NCBI GenBank assembly: GCA_945907225.1 | Contig: CAMDSN010000061.1 | Coordinates: forward strand, 1-8,764 | Reading direction: 5' to 3' | DNA: 8,764 bases | Source of the DNA: Flavobacterium psychrophilum | GTDB lineage: Bacteria; Bacteroidota; Bacteroidia; Flavobacteriales; Flavobacteriaceae | In this document: in pieces, positions 1-7,824 of the stretch | Numbering within the stretch: the stretch's first letter is position 1 | Layout: each line of letters begins with the position of its first letter | Translations under genes and position numbers: made by a program | The notes under the pieces: generated by a model | Told to the model about the DNA's origin: nothing | What the model saw: only the letters and a program-made list of their open reading frames with translations | Database searches by the model: none

Positions 1-30
1 AAGTTACGAATAGTTTTTTTTAAGTATTTG

Positions 31-62
31 TTTTGGATAAATTAAAAATCCTTCTATATTTG
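31..62 (+). promoter_or_regulatory. Bacteroidetes-type promoter of tRNA-Phe
   Basis: A TTTTG element at 31-35 is followed by a 19-base spacer and TATATTTG at 55-62. This matches the Bacteroidetes primary-sigma consensus (TTTG, about 19 bases, TAnnTTTG) exactly in the -7 element and in spacing. The tRNA begins 13 bases after the -7 element, which would give a very short 5' leader. The match is seen directly; activity is inferred. Confidence 0.75.
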
Positions 63-75
63 CACCCGCATTAGA

Positions 76-148
76 GGTACCTTAGCTCAGTTGGTAGAGC
101 AATGGACTGAAAATCCATGTGTCCCTGGTTCGATTCCTGGAGGTACCA
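76..148 (+). tRNA. tRNA-Phe (anticodon GAA)
   Basis: A complete 73-base cloverleaf reads directly from the sequence. The acceptor stem is GGTACCT (76-82) with AGGTACC (141-147), and A148 is the discriminator base. The D arm is GCTC/GAGC around AGTTGGTA. The anticodon stem ATGGA/TCCAT encloses the loop CTGAAAA, with anticodon GAA at 109-111. The T arm is CCTGG/CCTGG-type pairing around TTCGATT. GAA decodes UUC and UUU, so the charged amino acid is phenylalanine. The 3' CCA is not encoded (the next bases are CA, then an A run), so it must be added after transcription. It has its own promoter and terminator and appears to be a single-gene transcript. Confidence 0.97.
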
Positions 149-151
149 CAA

Positions 152-192
152 AAACCCTTGATAATCCTTTGATTTTCAAGGGTTTATTTTTT
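152..192 (+). terminator. Intrinsic terminator of the tRNA-Phe gene
   Basis: AAACCCTTGA (152-161) is perfectly complementary to TCAAGGGTTT (176-185), a 10-base-pair stem. The 3' arm is followed by A and six T (187-192). It starts four bases after the tRNA discriminator base, as expected for a monocistronic tRNA unit. Confidence 0.85.
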
Positions 193-226
193 ACTATGTA
201 ATTTACCGCGTAATTTCAATAAAAGG

Positions 227-251
227 AAAAAGGAGCAATTTGCTGCTTTTT
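227..251. terminator. Possible second (bidirectional) terminator hairpin
   Basis: AAAAAGGAGCA (227-237), the loop ATT and TGCTGCTTTTT (241-251) form an 11-position stem with one G-G mismatch. The A-run on the left arm and T-run on the right give a terminator-like shape on both strands. The paired core is only AGCA/TGCT plus one G-C pair, so it is weak. It could be a backup terminator behind the tRNA unit or a chance structure in AT-rich DNA. Confidence 0.3.
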
Positions 252-480
252 AAAACCGCTTTGACTGATTTTGTTGGTTTGGTCATTTTGGATTACGTTT
301 TAAATTGGATCTATACTCTAAATCTAAAACCTTTTTCAAAGGTCTGAAAAGATAGACTTTTATCCTGGAATTGATTTAGTACTTACTTAAAATTTGGATT
401 ATATTTTGTGTGAATTTTAAAACAAAAACGTTTCATTTTTTATATTATATTAAATTATTGAATGAAATACAATATTTTTT

Positions 481-511
481 TTGATTACCCTAATTAATAG
501 TTATATTTTTG
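481..511 (+). promoter_or_regulatory. Promoter-like element of the GAF-domain gene
   Basis: A TTG at 481-483, at the end of a T-run, is separated by 20 bases from TATTTTTG at 504-511, which fits TAnnTTTG. Start codon 534 lies 22 bases downstream, so the mRNA leader would be short. In AT-rich DNA such matches arise by chance, but the spacing and position before the gene support it. Confidence 0.55.
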
Positions 512-528
512 TTTAACTTTTTTTAAAC
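511..528. repeat. Inverted repeat GTTTAA-N6-TTAAAC in the leader
   Basis: GTTTAA (511-516) and TTAAAC (523-528) are perfect complements separated by six bases. The repeat overlaps the last base of the -7 element and ends five bases before the ATG at 534. Its placement over the expected transcription start and translation-initiation region would suit an operator or a small mRNA hairpin. The bases are all common in this DNA, so it may also be chance. Confidence 0.35.
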
Positions 529-533
529 TAAGC

Positions 534-1778
534 ATGAACAAAATCATTAAATTGTTTTTTGTAGGAAGTGACTTTTATCACTTAAACGCCGCTAGAAAGT
601 TATTTCTCGACAACAACTATGAAATAGAATTTTATAATGCAACCAACCATTCAAAAACCGATAGTATAAATTTTGACTTGATACTATTTGACTTAAACAC
701 TACAGTAAATATTGACGATTTTTTTAATTCTACAAATATTGTTTCTCAAACGCCAATTATCTTTTTATATTCAAAAGACACCTCAGAGAAAGAATTATAT
801 AAAGTAAGAAATATAAGTTCTTACGGATATTTGCCTATAGATATAAGTGATTTCGTTTTTGATATCACAGTAAATAAAGCAATTGAACAAGCTAATCAAA
901 AGCAAACTGAAAACAAAATCAGTAACAAGCTCAAAGGGTTAAACAGCATTTATGAATTATTATTACAGATCTCTACTTTATATCTCGAGAAATCACTTAT
1001 TAACGATTATGATAAAGTTCAAGAATCCCTTGAACTGATTGGTTTGTTTGTCAACGCTGACAGGTCCTATATATTTCTTTATGATTGGGATAATGAAACG
1101 TGCAGCAACACACATGAATGGTGCAACTCTGGTATTGGTGCGGAAATTGAAAATCTTCAAAGCATCCCAACCAATCTTATACCTGATTGGGTAAATACGC
1201 ACAAAAAAGGTGAGCGGTTAATTATAGAAAATGTACAAGCTTTGGATGACGACAATGAGTTAAAAAAAATACTCGCTCCGCAATCTATCGTGAGTTTAAT
1301 TACAGTTCCTATTTTTAACGAAGATATATGTTACGGTTTTGTGGGGTTTGATTATGTTTATCATTACAGTGATATTTCAGAAAAAGAATATGAAGTACTA
1401 ACGATGTATTCAAAAATTTTAAATAGCCTAGAAACAAGAAAGCGTTACGAGAAAGAACTCATCAATACTAATAATGAATTGGAAACTAAAGTCAAGCTAA
1501 GTGCTGAAGAGTTATTAAAAAAAGAGATAAAACAATCGCTTGCACTTCAACAACATATAATTGACCTTGAAGAAATATTATTTACTCTTTCACATAAATT
1601 TAGACATTCCGTTGCAAACATTATGGGGCTTTCTAATTTGTTAAATATCACAACTAATAGTGTTGACGAGGTTTATGAGATTGTTGGTTATATAAAAGAA
1701 TGTACAGAGACTTTAGATTCATATACTTATGAGTTAACTCACTTGGCGAATGAGCGAAAAAATAATAAAACCCTTTAA
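534..1778 (+). CDS. GAF-domain signalling protein with degenerate receiver and lone DHp-like region
   Basis: The protein has 414 residues, no signal peptide and no membrane segment, so it is probably cytoplasmic. Residues 1-115 resemble a response-regulator receiver fold. D13 and D53 sit where acidic-pocket and phosphoacceptor Asp are expected and S80 where Thr/Ser is expected, but the conserved Lys is missing (GYLPID at 98-103 instead of a KP motif). Residues about 140-300 form a GAF domain of the ADRSYIF...HEWCNSGI...VPI...GFVGFD type, a small-ligand or protein-sensing module. Residues about 300-345 are a coiled coil. Residues 346-405 resemble a DHp helical pair with H354 in LSHKFRHSVANIMG, though the usual Pro of the H-box is S359. 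The protein ends there, with no N, G1 or G2 ATP-binding boxes and no room for them before the next gene. It may be a phosphotransfer or scaffold partner of a separate kinase, or an inactive regulator. Its ligand and partner cannot be read from the sequence. ATG 534 fits the promoter-like element just upstream. Confidence 0.8.
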   Translation: MNKIIKLFFVGSDFYHLNAARKLFLDNNYEIEFYNATNHSKTDSINFDLILFDLNTTVNIDDFFNSTNIVSQTPIIFLYSKDTSEKELYKVRNISSYGYLPIDISDFVFDITVNKAIEQANQKQTENKISNKLKGLNSIYELLLQISTLYLEKSLINDYDKVQESLELIGLFVNADRSYIFLYDWDNETCSNTHEWCNSGIGAEIENLQSIPTNLIPDWVNTHKKGERLIIENVQALDDDNELKKILAPQSIVSLITVPIFNEDICYGFVGFDYVYHYSDISEKEYEVLTMYSKILNSLETRKRYEKELINTNNELETKVKLSAEELLKKEIKQSLALQQHIIDLEEILFTLSHKFRHSVANIMGLSNLLNITTNSVDEVYEIVGYIKECTETLDSYTYELTHLANERKNNKTL

Positions 1779-2019
1779 TTATCTAAAACATCTTTTGTTA
1801 ATCGGTTACAAAAAATAAAATTTAAGCTCTTACCGACAATAAAATTAATATTACCAACCTATTTACATATAAAAATGGGCATTATATTTTCTTTATAACA
1901 AAAATATTTTTTAAAATACTATAATACAAGTAATTTTATAAAATTGCATTTAACATAAAAAAGTGCTGTTATTTATATTTTTTTCACTAAAATTGACCGT
2001 TTTTTAAAATTCAATTTTA
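1779..2019. other. Intergenic region before the peptidase gene
   Basis: This is 241 bases of very AT-rich DNA. A weak TTTTGT/ACAAAA inverted repeat (1793-1813) lies 14 bases after the preceding stop codon but has no T-run on the + strand. No clear terminator is present. The promoter of the peptidase operon should lie here, yet no exact TAnnTTTG match is visible; the nearest candidate is the TATTTATATTT stretch around 1970-1980. No small gene was recognised. Confidence 0.5.
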
Positions 2020-4188
2020 ATGAAATCAAAACTAGTATTCGTAGTATTATTTTTATCGGGCTTTAATTTAATAGCCCAACAAAAACTTACAGTAGAAGAA
2101 ATTTATTCTGGTGCCTTTAGAACAGAGACCATGGACGAACTCTTCGCCATGAAAAACAGTAATCAATATACTGTGCTCAACTTTGATAGGAGTTCAAGAA
2201 GTATGCAACTTGATTTATATGATTTTGCAACACTTCAGAAGATAAACACTATTGTTGATACTAAAAATTTCCCTGAACTTGCTGACGGTATTGATAGTTT
2301 TGTTTTCAGTAAAGATGAAAAACAACTTTTAATTGCCAATAACACCAATGCAATATTTAGATATTCTTTTACAGCTGATTATTTTCTTTATAATTTGGCT
2401 TCTAAAAAATTGACAAAAATAGCATCCCAATTGCAGGAGCCAACCTTTTCTCCCGATGGTTTAAAAATAGGTTTTGCCAAAGAAAACAATCTTTTTATAT
2501 ACGATATTGCTTCAGAAAAAATTACCCAAGTTACCACAGATGGTAAAAAGAATAGTGTCATAAATGGTATTACCGATTGGGTTTATGAAGAAGAATTTGC
2601 TTTCGTTAGAGCTTACGATTGGAGTGCGGATAGTAAAAAATTGGCCTACATCCGTTTTGATGAAAGTCAAGTGCCCGAGTTTTCAATGACTATTTTTCAA
2701 AAAGAATTATATCCAAAAATGGAAACGTTTAAATATCCAAAAGCAGGTGAAAAGAATTCTGAAGTTTCTTTGTTTGTTTATGATGTAAATACGGGTAGTT
2801 CTAAAGAAGTTAATTTAGGGAACTATAATGATTTTTATATCGCACGATTAAAATGGACCAATGATCCAAATTTGGTCTCTATTCAAGTTTTAAATAGGCA
2901 TCAAGATAATTTAGATTTGCTTTTTATTGATGCTGTTTCAGGAAATGCCTCAGTTGTTTTAAATGAAAAAGACAAAGCTTATATTGATGTTACGGACAAC
3001 TTAACTTTTCTAAAAGACAATAGTTTTATTTGGACATCAGAAAAAGACGGCTATAACCACATCTACTTATATGATAAAAAAGGGAAGTTAAAAAATCAAG
3101 TTACACAAGGAAATTGGGAAGTGACTTCCTATTATGGTTTTGATGAAAAAACAAAAACTGTTTTCTATCAATCAGTTGAAAAAGGGTCTATTTTAAGAGA
3201 CGTTTATAAAATTTCACTAAACGGCAAAAAGAAAGTAAGATTGTCATCACAAACAGGAACAAATGCGGCAACATTTAGTCCTGATTTTTCGTTGTTCATC
3301 AATTCGTTTTCAAGCGTAACGGTACCAACATTTTATACTTTAAATAGTGCAATCGATGGGAAGCAGGTGCAAGAAATTGTAAACAATAATACTTTGTTAG
3401 ATAAATTAAAGAAATATAATTTGCCAACGAAAGTGTTTTTTGAACTTACAACCGAAAAAGGACATAAGTTAAATGCTTGGATGATTAAACCAAAGGATTT
3501 TGATGAAACTAAAAAATATCCTGTTTTTATGAATCAGTATTCAGGTCCTGGATCACAACAAGTTTCCAGCCAGTGGTTTTCTACAAATGATTATTGGTTT
3601 ATGATGTTGGCACAACAAGGGTATATTGTGGTTTGTGTAGATGGAAGAGGAACCGGTTTTAAAGGCGCTGAATTTAAAAAATGCACTCAAAAAGAGTTAG
3701 GAAAATTTGAAGTTGAAGATCAAATTGATGCGGCAAAAGTAATAGGAAACTATGCTTATGTAGATAAATCTAGAATTGGTATATTTGGCTGGTCTTATGG
3801 TGGTTTTATGTCAAGCAACTGCTTGTTTAAAGGTGCCGATGTTTTCAAAATGGCAATTGCCGTTGCTCCAGTTACTAATTGGAGATTTTATGATAGCATT
3901 TATACCGAAAGATACATGACAACGCCTCAAGAGAATGCTAGTGGATATGATGAGAATTCACCAATTAATCATGTTAGTAAATTGAAAGGCAATTTTTTAC
4001 TAATTCATGGAACTGCCGATGATAATGTTCATGTTCAAAACACCATGCAAATGGTAGAAGCATTGGTTCAAGCCAACAAGCAATTTGATTGGGCTATTTA
4101 TCCTGATAAAAATCATGGCATTTACGGAGGAAAAACTAGAATTCAATTGTATAACAAAATGACTAATTATATAAAAGAGAAATTATAA
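2020..4188 (+). CDS. Dipeptidyl peptidase IV, S9B family, exported
   Basis: This 722-residue serine peptidase removes N-terminal X-Pro or X-Ala dipeptides from oligopeptides. Residues 1-19 form a signal peptide (basic MKSK, hydrophobic core, likely cleavage after LIA), so it should act in the periplasm or on the surface. Residues about 40-470 are the beta-propeller. It carries DWVYEEE at 186-192, whose E191 and E192 correspond to the Glu pair that binds the substrate N-terminus in DPP IV (human E205/E206). Residues about 475-722 are the alpha/beta hydrolase domain. S592 in GWSYGG is the nucleophile, D667 in HGTADDNVH and H699 in KNHG complete the triad, N669 follows the Asp as in human DPP IV, and Y507 in QYSGP matches the oxyanion-hole Tyr. 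The length is normal for bacterial DPP IV and no key residue is missing. The gene ends 28 bases before a peptide transporter with no terminator between, so the two are probably co-transcribed. Prolyl tripeptidyl peptidase, a close S9 relative, is the main alternative. Confidence 0.95.
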   Translation: MKSKLVFVVLFLSGFNLIAQQKLTVEEIYSGAFRTETMDELFAMKNSNQYTVLNFDRSSRSMQLDLYDFATLQKINTIVDTKNFPELADGIDSFVFSKDEKQLLIANNTNAIFRYSFTADYFLYNLASKKLTKIASQLQEPTFSPDGLKIGFAKENNLFIYDIASEKITQVTTDGKKNSVINGITDWVYEEEFAFVRAYDWSADSKKLAYIRFDESQVPEFSMTIFQKELYPKMETFKYPKAGEKNSEVSLFVYDVNTGSSKEVNLGNYNDFYIARLKWTNDPNLVSIQVLNRHQDNLDLLFIDAVSGNASVVLNEKDKAYIDVTDNLTFLKDNSFIWTSEKDGYNHIYLYDKKGKLKNQVTQGNWEVTSYYGFDEKTKTVFYQSVEKGSILRDVYKISLNGKKKVRLSSQTGTNAATFSPDFSLFINSFSSVTVPTFYTLNSAIDGKQVQEIVNNNTLLDKLKKYNLPTKVFFELTTEKGHKLNAWMIKPKDFDETKKYPVFMNQYSGPGSQQVSSQWFSTNDYWFMMLAQQGYIVVCVDGRGTGFKGAEFKKCTQKELGKFEVEDQIDAAKVIGNYAYVDKSRIGIFGWSYGGFMSSNCLFKGADVFKMAIAVAPVTNWRFYDSIYTERYMTTPQENASGYDENSPINHVSKLKGNFLLIHGTADDNVHVQNTMQMVEALVQANKQFDWAIYPDKNHGIYGGKTRIQLYNKMTNYIKEKL

Positions 4189-4216
4189 TTTAAAACAATT
4201 AACTAAACTAAATAAA

Positions 4217-6085
4217 ATGAAAGAAAACCAAGTTAATCAAGGACATCCAAAAGGATTGTATGTTCTTTTTGTTACCGAAATGTGGGAGCGCTTCAGCTAC
4301 TATGGAATGCGCGCCTTATTAGTCCTTTTTATGGCAAAAGCATTAATGTTTGATAAGGCATATGGTTCTCAAATTTATGGGAGCTACACAGGGTTGGTTT
4401 ATCTTACTCCACTAGTTGGAGGATATATGGCCGACAGGTATTGGGGAAACAGAAAATCCATTATCATCGGGGGAATATTGATGGCTATCGGGCAGTTTTT
4501 TATGTTTCTTTCTGGGATGTATTTCCAAAATATTTCTCTTGCAAGTATGTTGATGTTTACAGGATTAGGATTTTTAATTTTTGGTAACGGATTCTTTAAG
4601 CCGAACATCTCTACCATGGTAGGACAATTGTATCCTCAGGGAGATAAAAGGGTCGATTCGGCCTTTACCATTTTTTATATGGGAATCAACTTGGGAGCAT
4701 TCATCGCGCCACTTCTTTGTGGTTTTGTTGGTGAAACAGAAAATCCGGCTGACTTTAAATGGGGATTCCTTATGGCTTGTGGAGGTATGATTTTGAGTGT
4801 TATACTTTTTGTACTTCTAAAAGATAAATACATTGTAACTCCTGAAGGAGTACAAATTGGTACAGCGCCAAATACTGCAAGAAAAGAGAAAGTTGAGGTT
4901 CAATCAGCTCCAGTTTCAAACAAATTGGCTAAAATTTGGGGAATAATTTGGATACTCTTGTTGATTTTATTCTATGTTCTTTTAGAATTTGAACGAATTC
5001 AAAAAATAGAGTGGAATAAATTTTCTGAAGTTATATTAGCTTTAAATTGGAATGAAATTTGGAGTTTTATATCTAATTTATTGGGAGGAGACATCATCGG
5101 GGCATTTATTTTTTCATTAACATTGGCAGCACCGGGATATATTATTTCTGATCCGACTTTGACTAAAGCGGAAAAACAAAGAATTTGGGTAATTTATATC
5201 GTAGCATTCTTCGTGATTTTCTTTTGGTCGGCATTTGAGCAGGCAGGAGCTTCTTTGACTTATTTTGCCGAGGAGCAAACAAATAGAAATTTGTTAGGAA
5301 CAGTAATTCCGTCATCGGCATTCCAGTCGGTAAATGCGGTGGCTATAGTAATTTTTGCCCCGTTATTCAGTATTCTATGGGTGGTTTTAGGAAAGAAAAA
5401 TATTGAGCCGGCAACACCTTACAAACAGGCAATCGGTTTATTCTTGTTGGCATTGGGTTATTTGGTAATAGCTTTTGGTGTTCTAGGGTTGGAACCGGGA
5501 GTTAAAGTAAGTATGATTTGGTTATTGAGTTTGTACACTATCCATACTTTTGGAGAATTGTGTTTGTCGCCAATCGGTTTGTCGATGGTAAACAAATTGG
5601 CGCCAGTAAAATTTGCTTCGTTGTTAATGGGAGTTTGGTTTTTGAGTACGGCCTCAGCTAATAAATTTGCCGGAACTTTGAGTCAGTTTTATCCGGAAGC
5701 AACGGTTTCAATTGAGCAAGTTCAAAAACTTCAAACGGAGAAAAAGGTAACTTTATTACCGGAAGATTTTAAAGCTGATGTAGCGGAAGAAATCAACGGA
5801 ACCAAAGTAATTTCTTTTGAAAAAGTGAAAATATCCGACATTAAGGATGTCGCAGTTAAAGAAGAAATCAAAGGAACTTTGGAAAAAAGCCAAATTATCA
5901 AATCGAAAAAATTCTTAGGATTTGAAATTAATTCCTTGTACAGCTTCTTTATGCTTTTTGTATTTATGGCAGGAGCGGCTTCTATCGTATTGTTCGTGTT
6001 GAGTTCATGGTTGAAAAAAATGATGAACGAAGATCATCAGGACTCTCATCTTGAGGGGGTAAGTGCCAAAAATATAGAACATTAG
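4217..6085 (+). CDS. POT/PTR2 family proton-coupled oligopeptide transporter (first copy)
   Basis: This 622-residue inner-membrane symporter is predicted to import di- and tripeptides with protons. TM1 carries the ExxERFxYY motif (E21, E24, R25, F26, Y28-Y29). TM4 has NGFFKPN with K128, TM5 has FYMGINLGAF (153-162), TM7 has FWSAFEQAG with E341, and TM10 has GELCLSP with E447. These are the proton and peptide site residues known from structural work on bacterial POTs. Two extra helices between TM6 and TM7 (about 240-256 and 290-310) are typical of bacterial POTs. It is longer than usual (about 500) because of a charged segment at about 490-568 between TM11 and TM12, predicted periplasmic. That segment contains an imperfect repeat (VAEEINGT at 522, VKEEIKGT at 547). 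The gene follows the peptidase by 28 bases, so its substrates are probably the peptides that enzyme releases. A terminator follows its stop codon. The start is fixed by the HPKGLYVLFVTEMWERF block, which begins at residue 10. The exact substrate range is inferred from family and context. Confidence 0.94.
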   Translation: MKENQVNQGHPKGLYVLFVTEMWERFSYYGMRALLVLFMAKALMFDKAYGSQIYGSYTGLVYLTPLVGGYMADRYWGNRKSIIIGGILMAIGQFFMFLSGMYFQNISLASMLMFTGLGFLIFGNGFFKPNISTMVGQLYPQGDKRVDSAFTIFYMGINLGAFIAPLLCGFVGETENPADFKWGFLMACGGMILSVILFVLLKDKYIVTPEGVQIGTAPNTARKEKVEVQSAPVSNKLAKIWGIIWILLLILFYVLLEFERIQKIEWNKFSEVILALNWNEIWSFISNLLGGDIIGAFIFSLTLAAPGYIISDPTLTKAEKQRIWVIYIVAFFVIFFWSAFEQAGASLTYFAEEQTNRNLLGTVIPSSAFQSVNAVAIVIFAPLFSILWVVLGKKNIEPATPYKQAIGLFLLALGYLVIAFGVLGLEPGVKVSMIWLLSLYTIHTFGELCLSPIGLSMVNKLAPVKFASLLMGVWFLSTASANKFAGTLSQFYPEATVSIEQVQKLQTEKKVTLLPEDFKADVAEEINGTKVISFEKVKISDIKDVAVKEEIKGTLEKSQIIKSKKFLGFEINSLYSFFMLFVFMAGAASIVLFVLSSWLKKMMNEDHQDSHLEGVSAKNIEH

Positions 6086-6113
6086 ATGTAAATCGAAAAA
6101 AATTACTATCCTT

Positions 6114-6150
6114 CAAACCTACAGGAAATTCTTGCAGGTTTGTTTTTTTT
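6114..6150 (+). terminator. Intrinsic terminator between two transporter genes
   Basis: CAAACCTACA (6114-6123) pairs with TGCAGGTTTG (6133-6142) with one mismatch, around a 9-base loop, and eight T follow at 6143-6150. This is a strong rho-independent terminator shape. It lies 28 bases after the stop codon of the first transporter and ends only 13 bases before the start codon of the second. It should set transcript amounts between upstream and downstream genes by partial readthrough, or end the upstream transcript altogether. Confidence 0.85.
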
Positions 6151-6163
6151 AATAAAATAAATT

Positions 6164-7822
6164 ATGTGGAAAAGTCACCCAAAAGCACTGCCTTATTTGT
6201 TTTTATCTGAAATGTGGGAACGTTTTGGTTATTATTTAATGATCGGAATTTTTACATTATATCTCAAAGATGTTGAAGCTGGTTTTGCAATGACCGAAAA
6301 AGAAGCTTCCGATTTATACGGAACTTTTATCGCTTTAGTATTTTTAACACCATTTATTGGTGGTTTGGTTGCTGATCGATATTTGGGATATAAAAAATCA
6401 ATTGTTCTTGGTGGATTAATGATGGGAGCCGGTTATTTCATGATGGGAATACATGATATTGTGATGCTTTATGTTGCCATGACATTAGTAATTGTAGGAA
6501 ATGGATTTTTCAAACCTAATATTTCTACACTTTTAGGTAATTTCTACAATGACGACCAATACAAAGAAAAGAAAGACGAAGGATACAATATTTTTTATAT
6601 GGGAATTAATGTAGGTGCCTTTATTTGTAATTTCTTTGGCGCTGCATTGCAAATTCTTTTGGGTTGGCAATATGCATTTATGGCAGCTGGAGTAGGAATG
6701 TTTATAGGGGTTATTGTTTTTTTAATTGGAACAAAACACTATGGTGATAAAACCGAAAAGAAAGGAATTCAAGAAGGTGATATGCCGTTTTCTAAAATTG
6801 TATTGTATATTTTAGTTCCATCCGTTGTTTTTGGAGTAATTGGTTGGTTGATAAAAGGAGTTCAATCGGATATTAATTTGGATAGTGCCATTTTTGGTTC
6901 TGATAGCACCGATGCTTTTATTTTTGCATGTCTTCCAGTGATTTACTTTTATGGTAGTTTGTATTTCAAAGCAAAAGTTGAGGATAAAAGGCAAATAGGC
7001 GCTTTACTTTCCATTTTTGCCGTAGTGATTTTATTTTGGGCAGTATTTAAATTAAACGGTTCTGCTTTAAATACTTGGGCAGATAGATATACCGATAGAG
7101 AAGTAACGGGAACTACTAAAACAGTGTTTTCAACATTAGTACAATCAAAAGAAATCGAATACAAAAAAGCAGAAACAGAATTATATGACGAAAAATTTCG
7201 CCTTCAAAAAGAAAATGGTGAGGTAAAAAAAGTAGTCGATTATCCTATTTACTTCAGAAATGCCTCAAAAGAGACATTACCCCAAGAAGGAAATACCATT
7301 AGCGTATGGGTAACAAGTTTAAGTCAATCTATCAATCCGGGTTGGGTTATTATTTTAACACCATTGGTTGTTGCGTTTTTCACTTACTTAAGAAGCAGAA
7401 AAAAGGAGCCGTCAACACCAACCAAAATCGCTTTCGGGTTATTAATTTCGGCATTATCTGTTCTGGTAATGGTTGCGGCAGTGCATATTGGAAATAATGG
7501 CACCGAGAAAGTATCCGTTTGGTGGTTGGTAGCTAATTATGGTGTAATAACGATTGGAGAGTTATTTTTAAGTCCAATGGGATTGTCTATTGTATCCAAA
7601 TTATCTCCTAAAAATATAACGGCATTAATGATGGGCGGATGGTTTTTAGCAACATCTATCGGAAATAAATTATCGGGAGTATTAGCCAGTATGTGGGATA
7701 CTTATGACGACAAAGCCAATTTCTTTTGGGTTAACTTTGGTTTATTGCTATTTGCGACAGTTTTAATGTTTGCTTTAGTAAAAAATCTAAATAAAGTAAT
7801 GAAAGACCACGGAATAAATTAA
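6164..7822 (+). CDS. POT/PTR2 family peptide transporter (second, divergent copy)
   Basis: This 552-residue inner-membrane transporter belongs to a different subgroup from its neighbour. It retains ExxERFxYY on TM1 (E16, E19, R20, F21, Y23-Y24), NGFFKPN with K117 on TM4, FYMGINVGAF at 144-153 and GELFLSP with E466 on TM10. TM7 differs: where the first copy has FWSAFEQAG this one reads FWAVFKLNG, putting K296 and L297 in place of the acidic residue and Gln. A hydrophilic, charged segment at about 303-388 sits between TM7 and TM8, predicted periplasmic, and accounts for the extra length. The first copy has its insert after TM11 instead. The two helices between TM6 and TM7 are present (about 209-230 and 250-268). 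The start is the first ATG after the terminator, and the motif order leaves no room for a later one. No separate promoter is visible in the 13-base gap, so expression probably relies on readthrough. Peptide import is the likely role; coupling may differ from the first copy. Confidence 0.92.
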   Translation: MWKSHPKALPYLFLSEMWERFGYYLMIGIFTLYLKDVEAGFAMTEKEASDLYGTFIALVFLTPFIGGLVADRYLGYKKSIVLGGLMMGAGYFMMGIHDIVMLYVAMTLVIVGNGFFKPNISTLLGNFYNDDQYKEKKDEGYNIFYMGINVGAFICNFFGAALQILLGWQYAFMAAGVGMFIGVIVFLIGTKHYGDKTEKKGIQEGDMPFSKIVLYILVPSVVFGVIGWLIKGVQSDINLDSAIFGSDSTDAFIFACLPVIYFYGSLYFKAKVEDKRQIGALLSIFAVVILFWAVFKLNGSALNTWADRYTDREVTGTTKTVFSTLVQSKEIEYKKAETELYDEKFRLQKENGEVKKVVDYPIYFRNASKETLPQEGNTISVWVTSLSQSINPGWVIILTPLVVAFFTYLRSRKKEPSTPTKIAFGLLISALSVLVMVAAVHIGNNGTEKVSVWWLVANYGVITIGELFLSPMGLSIVSKLSPKNITALMMGGWFLATSIGNKLSGVLASMWDTYDDKANFFWVNFGLLLFATVLMFALVKNLNKVMKDHGIN

Positions 7823-7824
7823 AA

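Larger units (their letters stand above)
193..533. other. Gene-poor AT-rich intergenic region
   Basis: No convincing coding region is seen on either strand. Visible structure is limited. There is an imperfect 17-base palindrome around ACCGCGTAA (200-216). A hairpin lies at 227-251. An ACCTTT/AAAGGT inverted repeat with a 3-base spacer occupies 329-343. A long-loop inverted repeat pairs TTTCATT (431-437) with AATGAAA (461-467). The last 55 bases hold the promoter-like element and leader of the GAF-domain gene. The region directly downstream of a tRNA can be an integration site, but no integrase and no repeat of the tRNA 3' end is visible here. Confidence 0.6.

Noticed and set aside
76..216. 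Possible integration (att) site at the 3' end of tRNA-Phe
   Set aside because: No second copy of the tRNA 3' end and no integrase gene are visible in the window. The imperfect palindrome at 200-216 is not enough to support it.
431..467. Inverted repeat TTTCATT / AATGAAA with a 23-base loop
   Set aside because: Seven AT-rich base pairs with a long loop are expected by chance in this region.
1944..1981. Possible promoter of the peptidase gene (TTG at 1944-1946, TATTTATATTT at 1970-1980)
   Set aside because: The -7 match to TAnnTTTG is poor and the spacing is 23 to 27 bases, longer than the usual 19-20. In such AT-rich DNA this is not above chance.
7306..7497. 63-residue reading frame inside the second transporter
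   Set aside because: It is fully contained in the intact transporter gene in another frame and has no features of its own.
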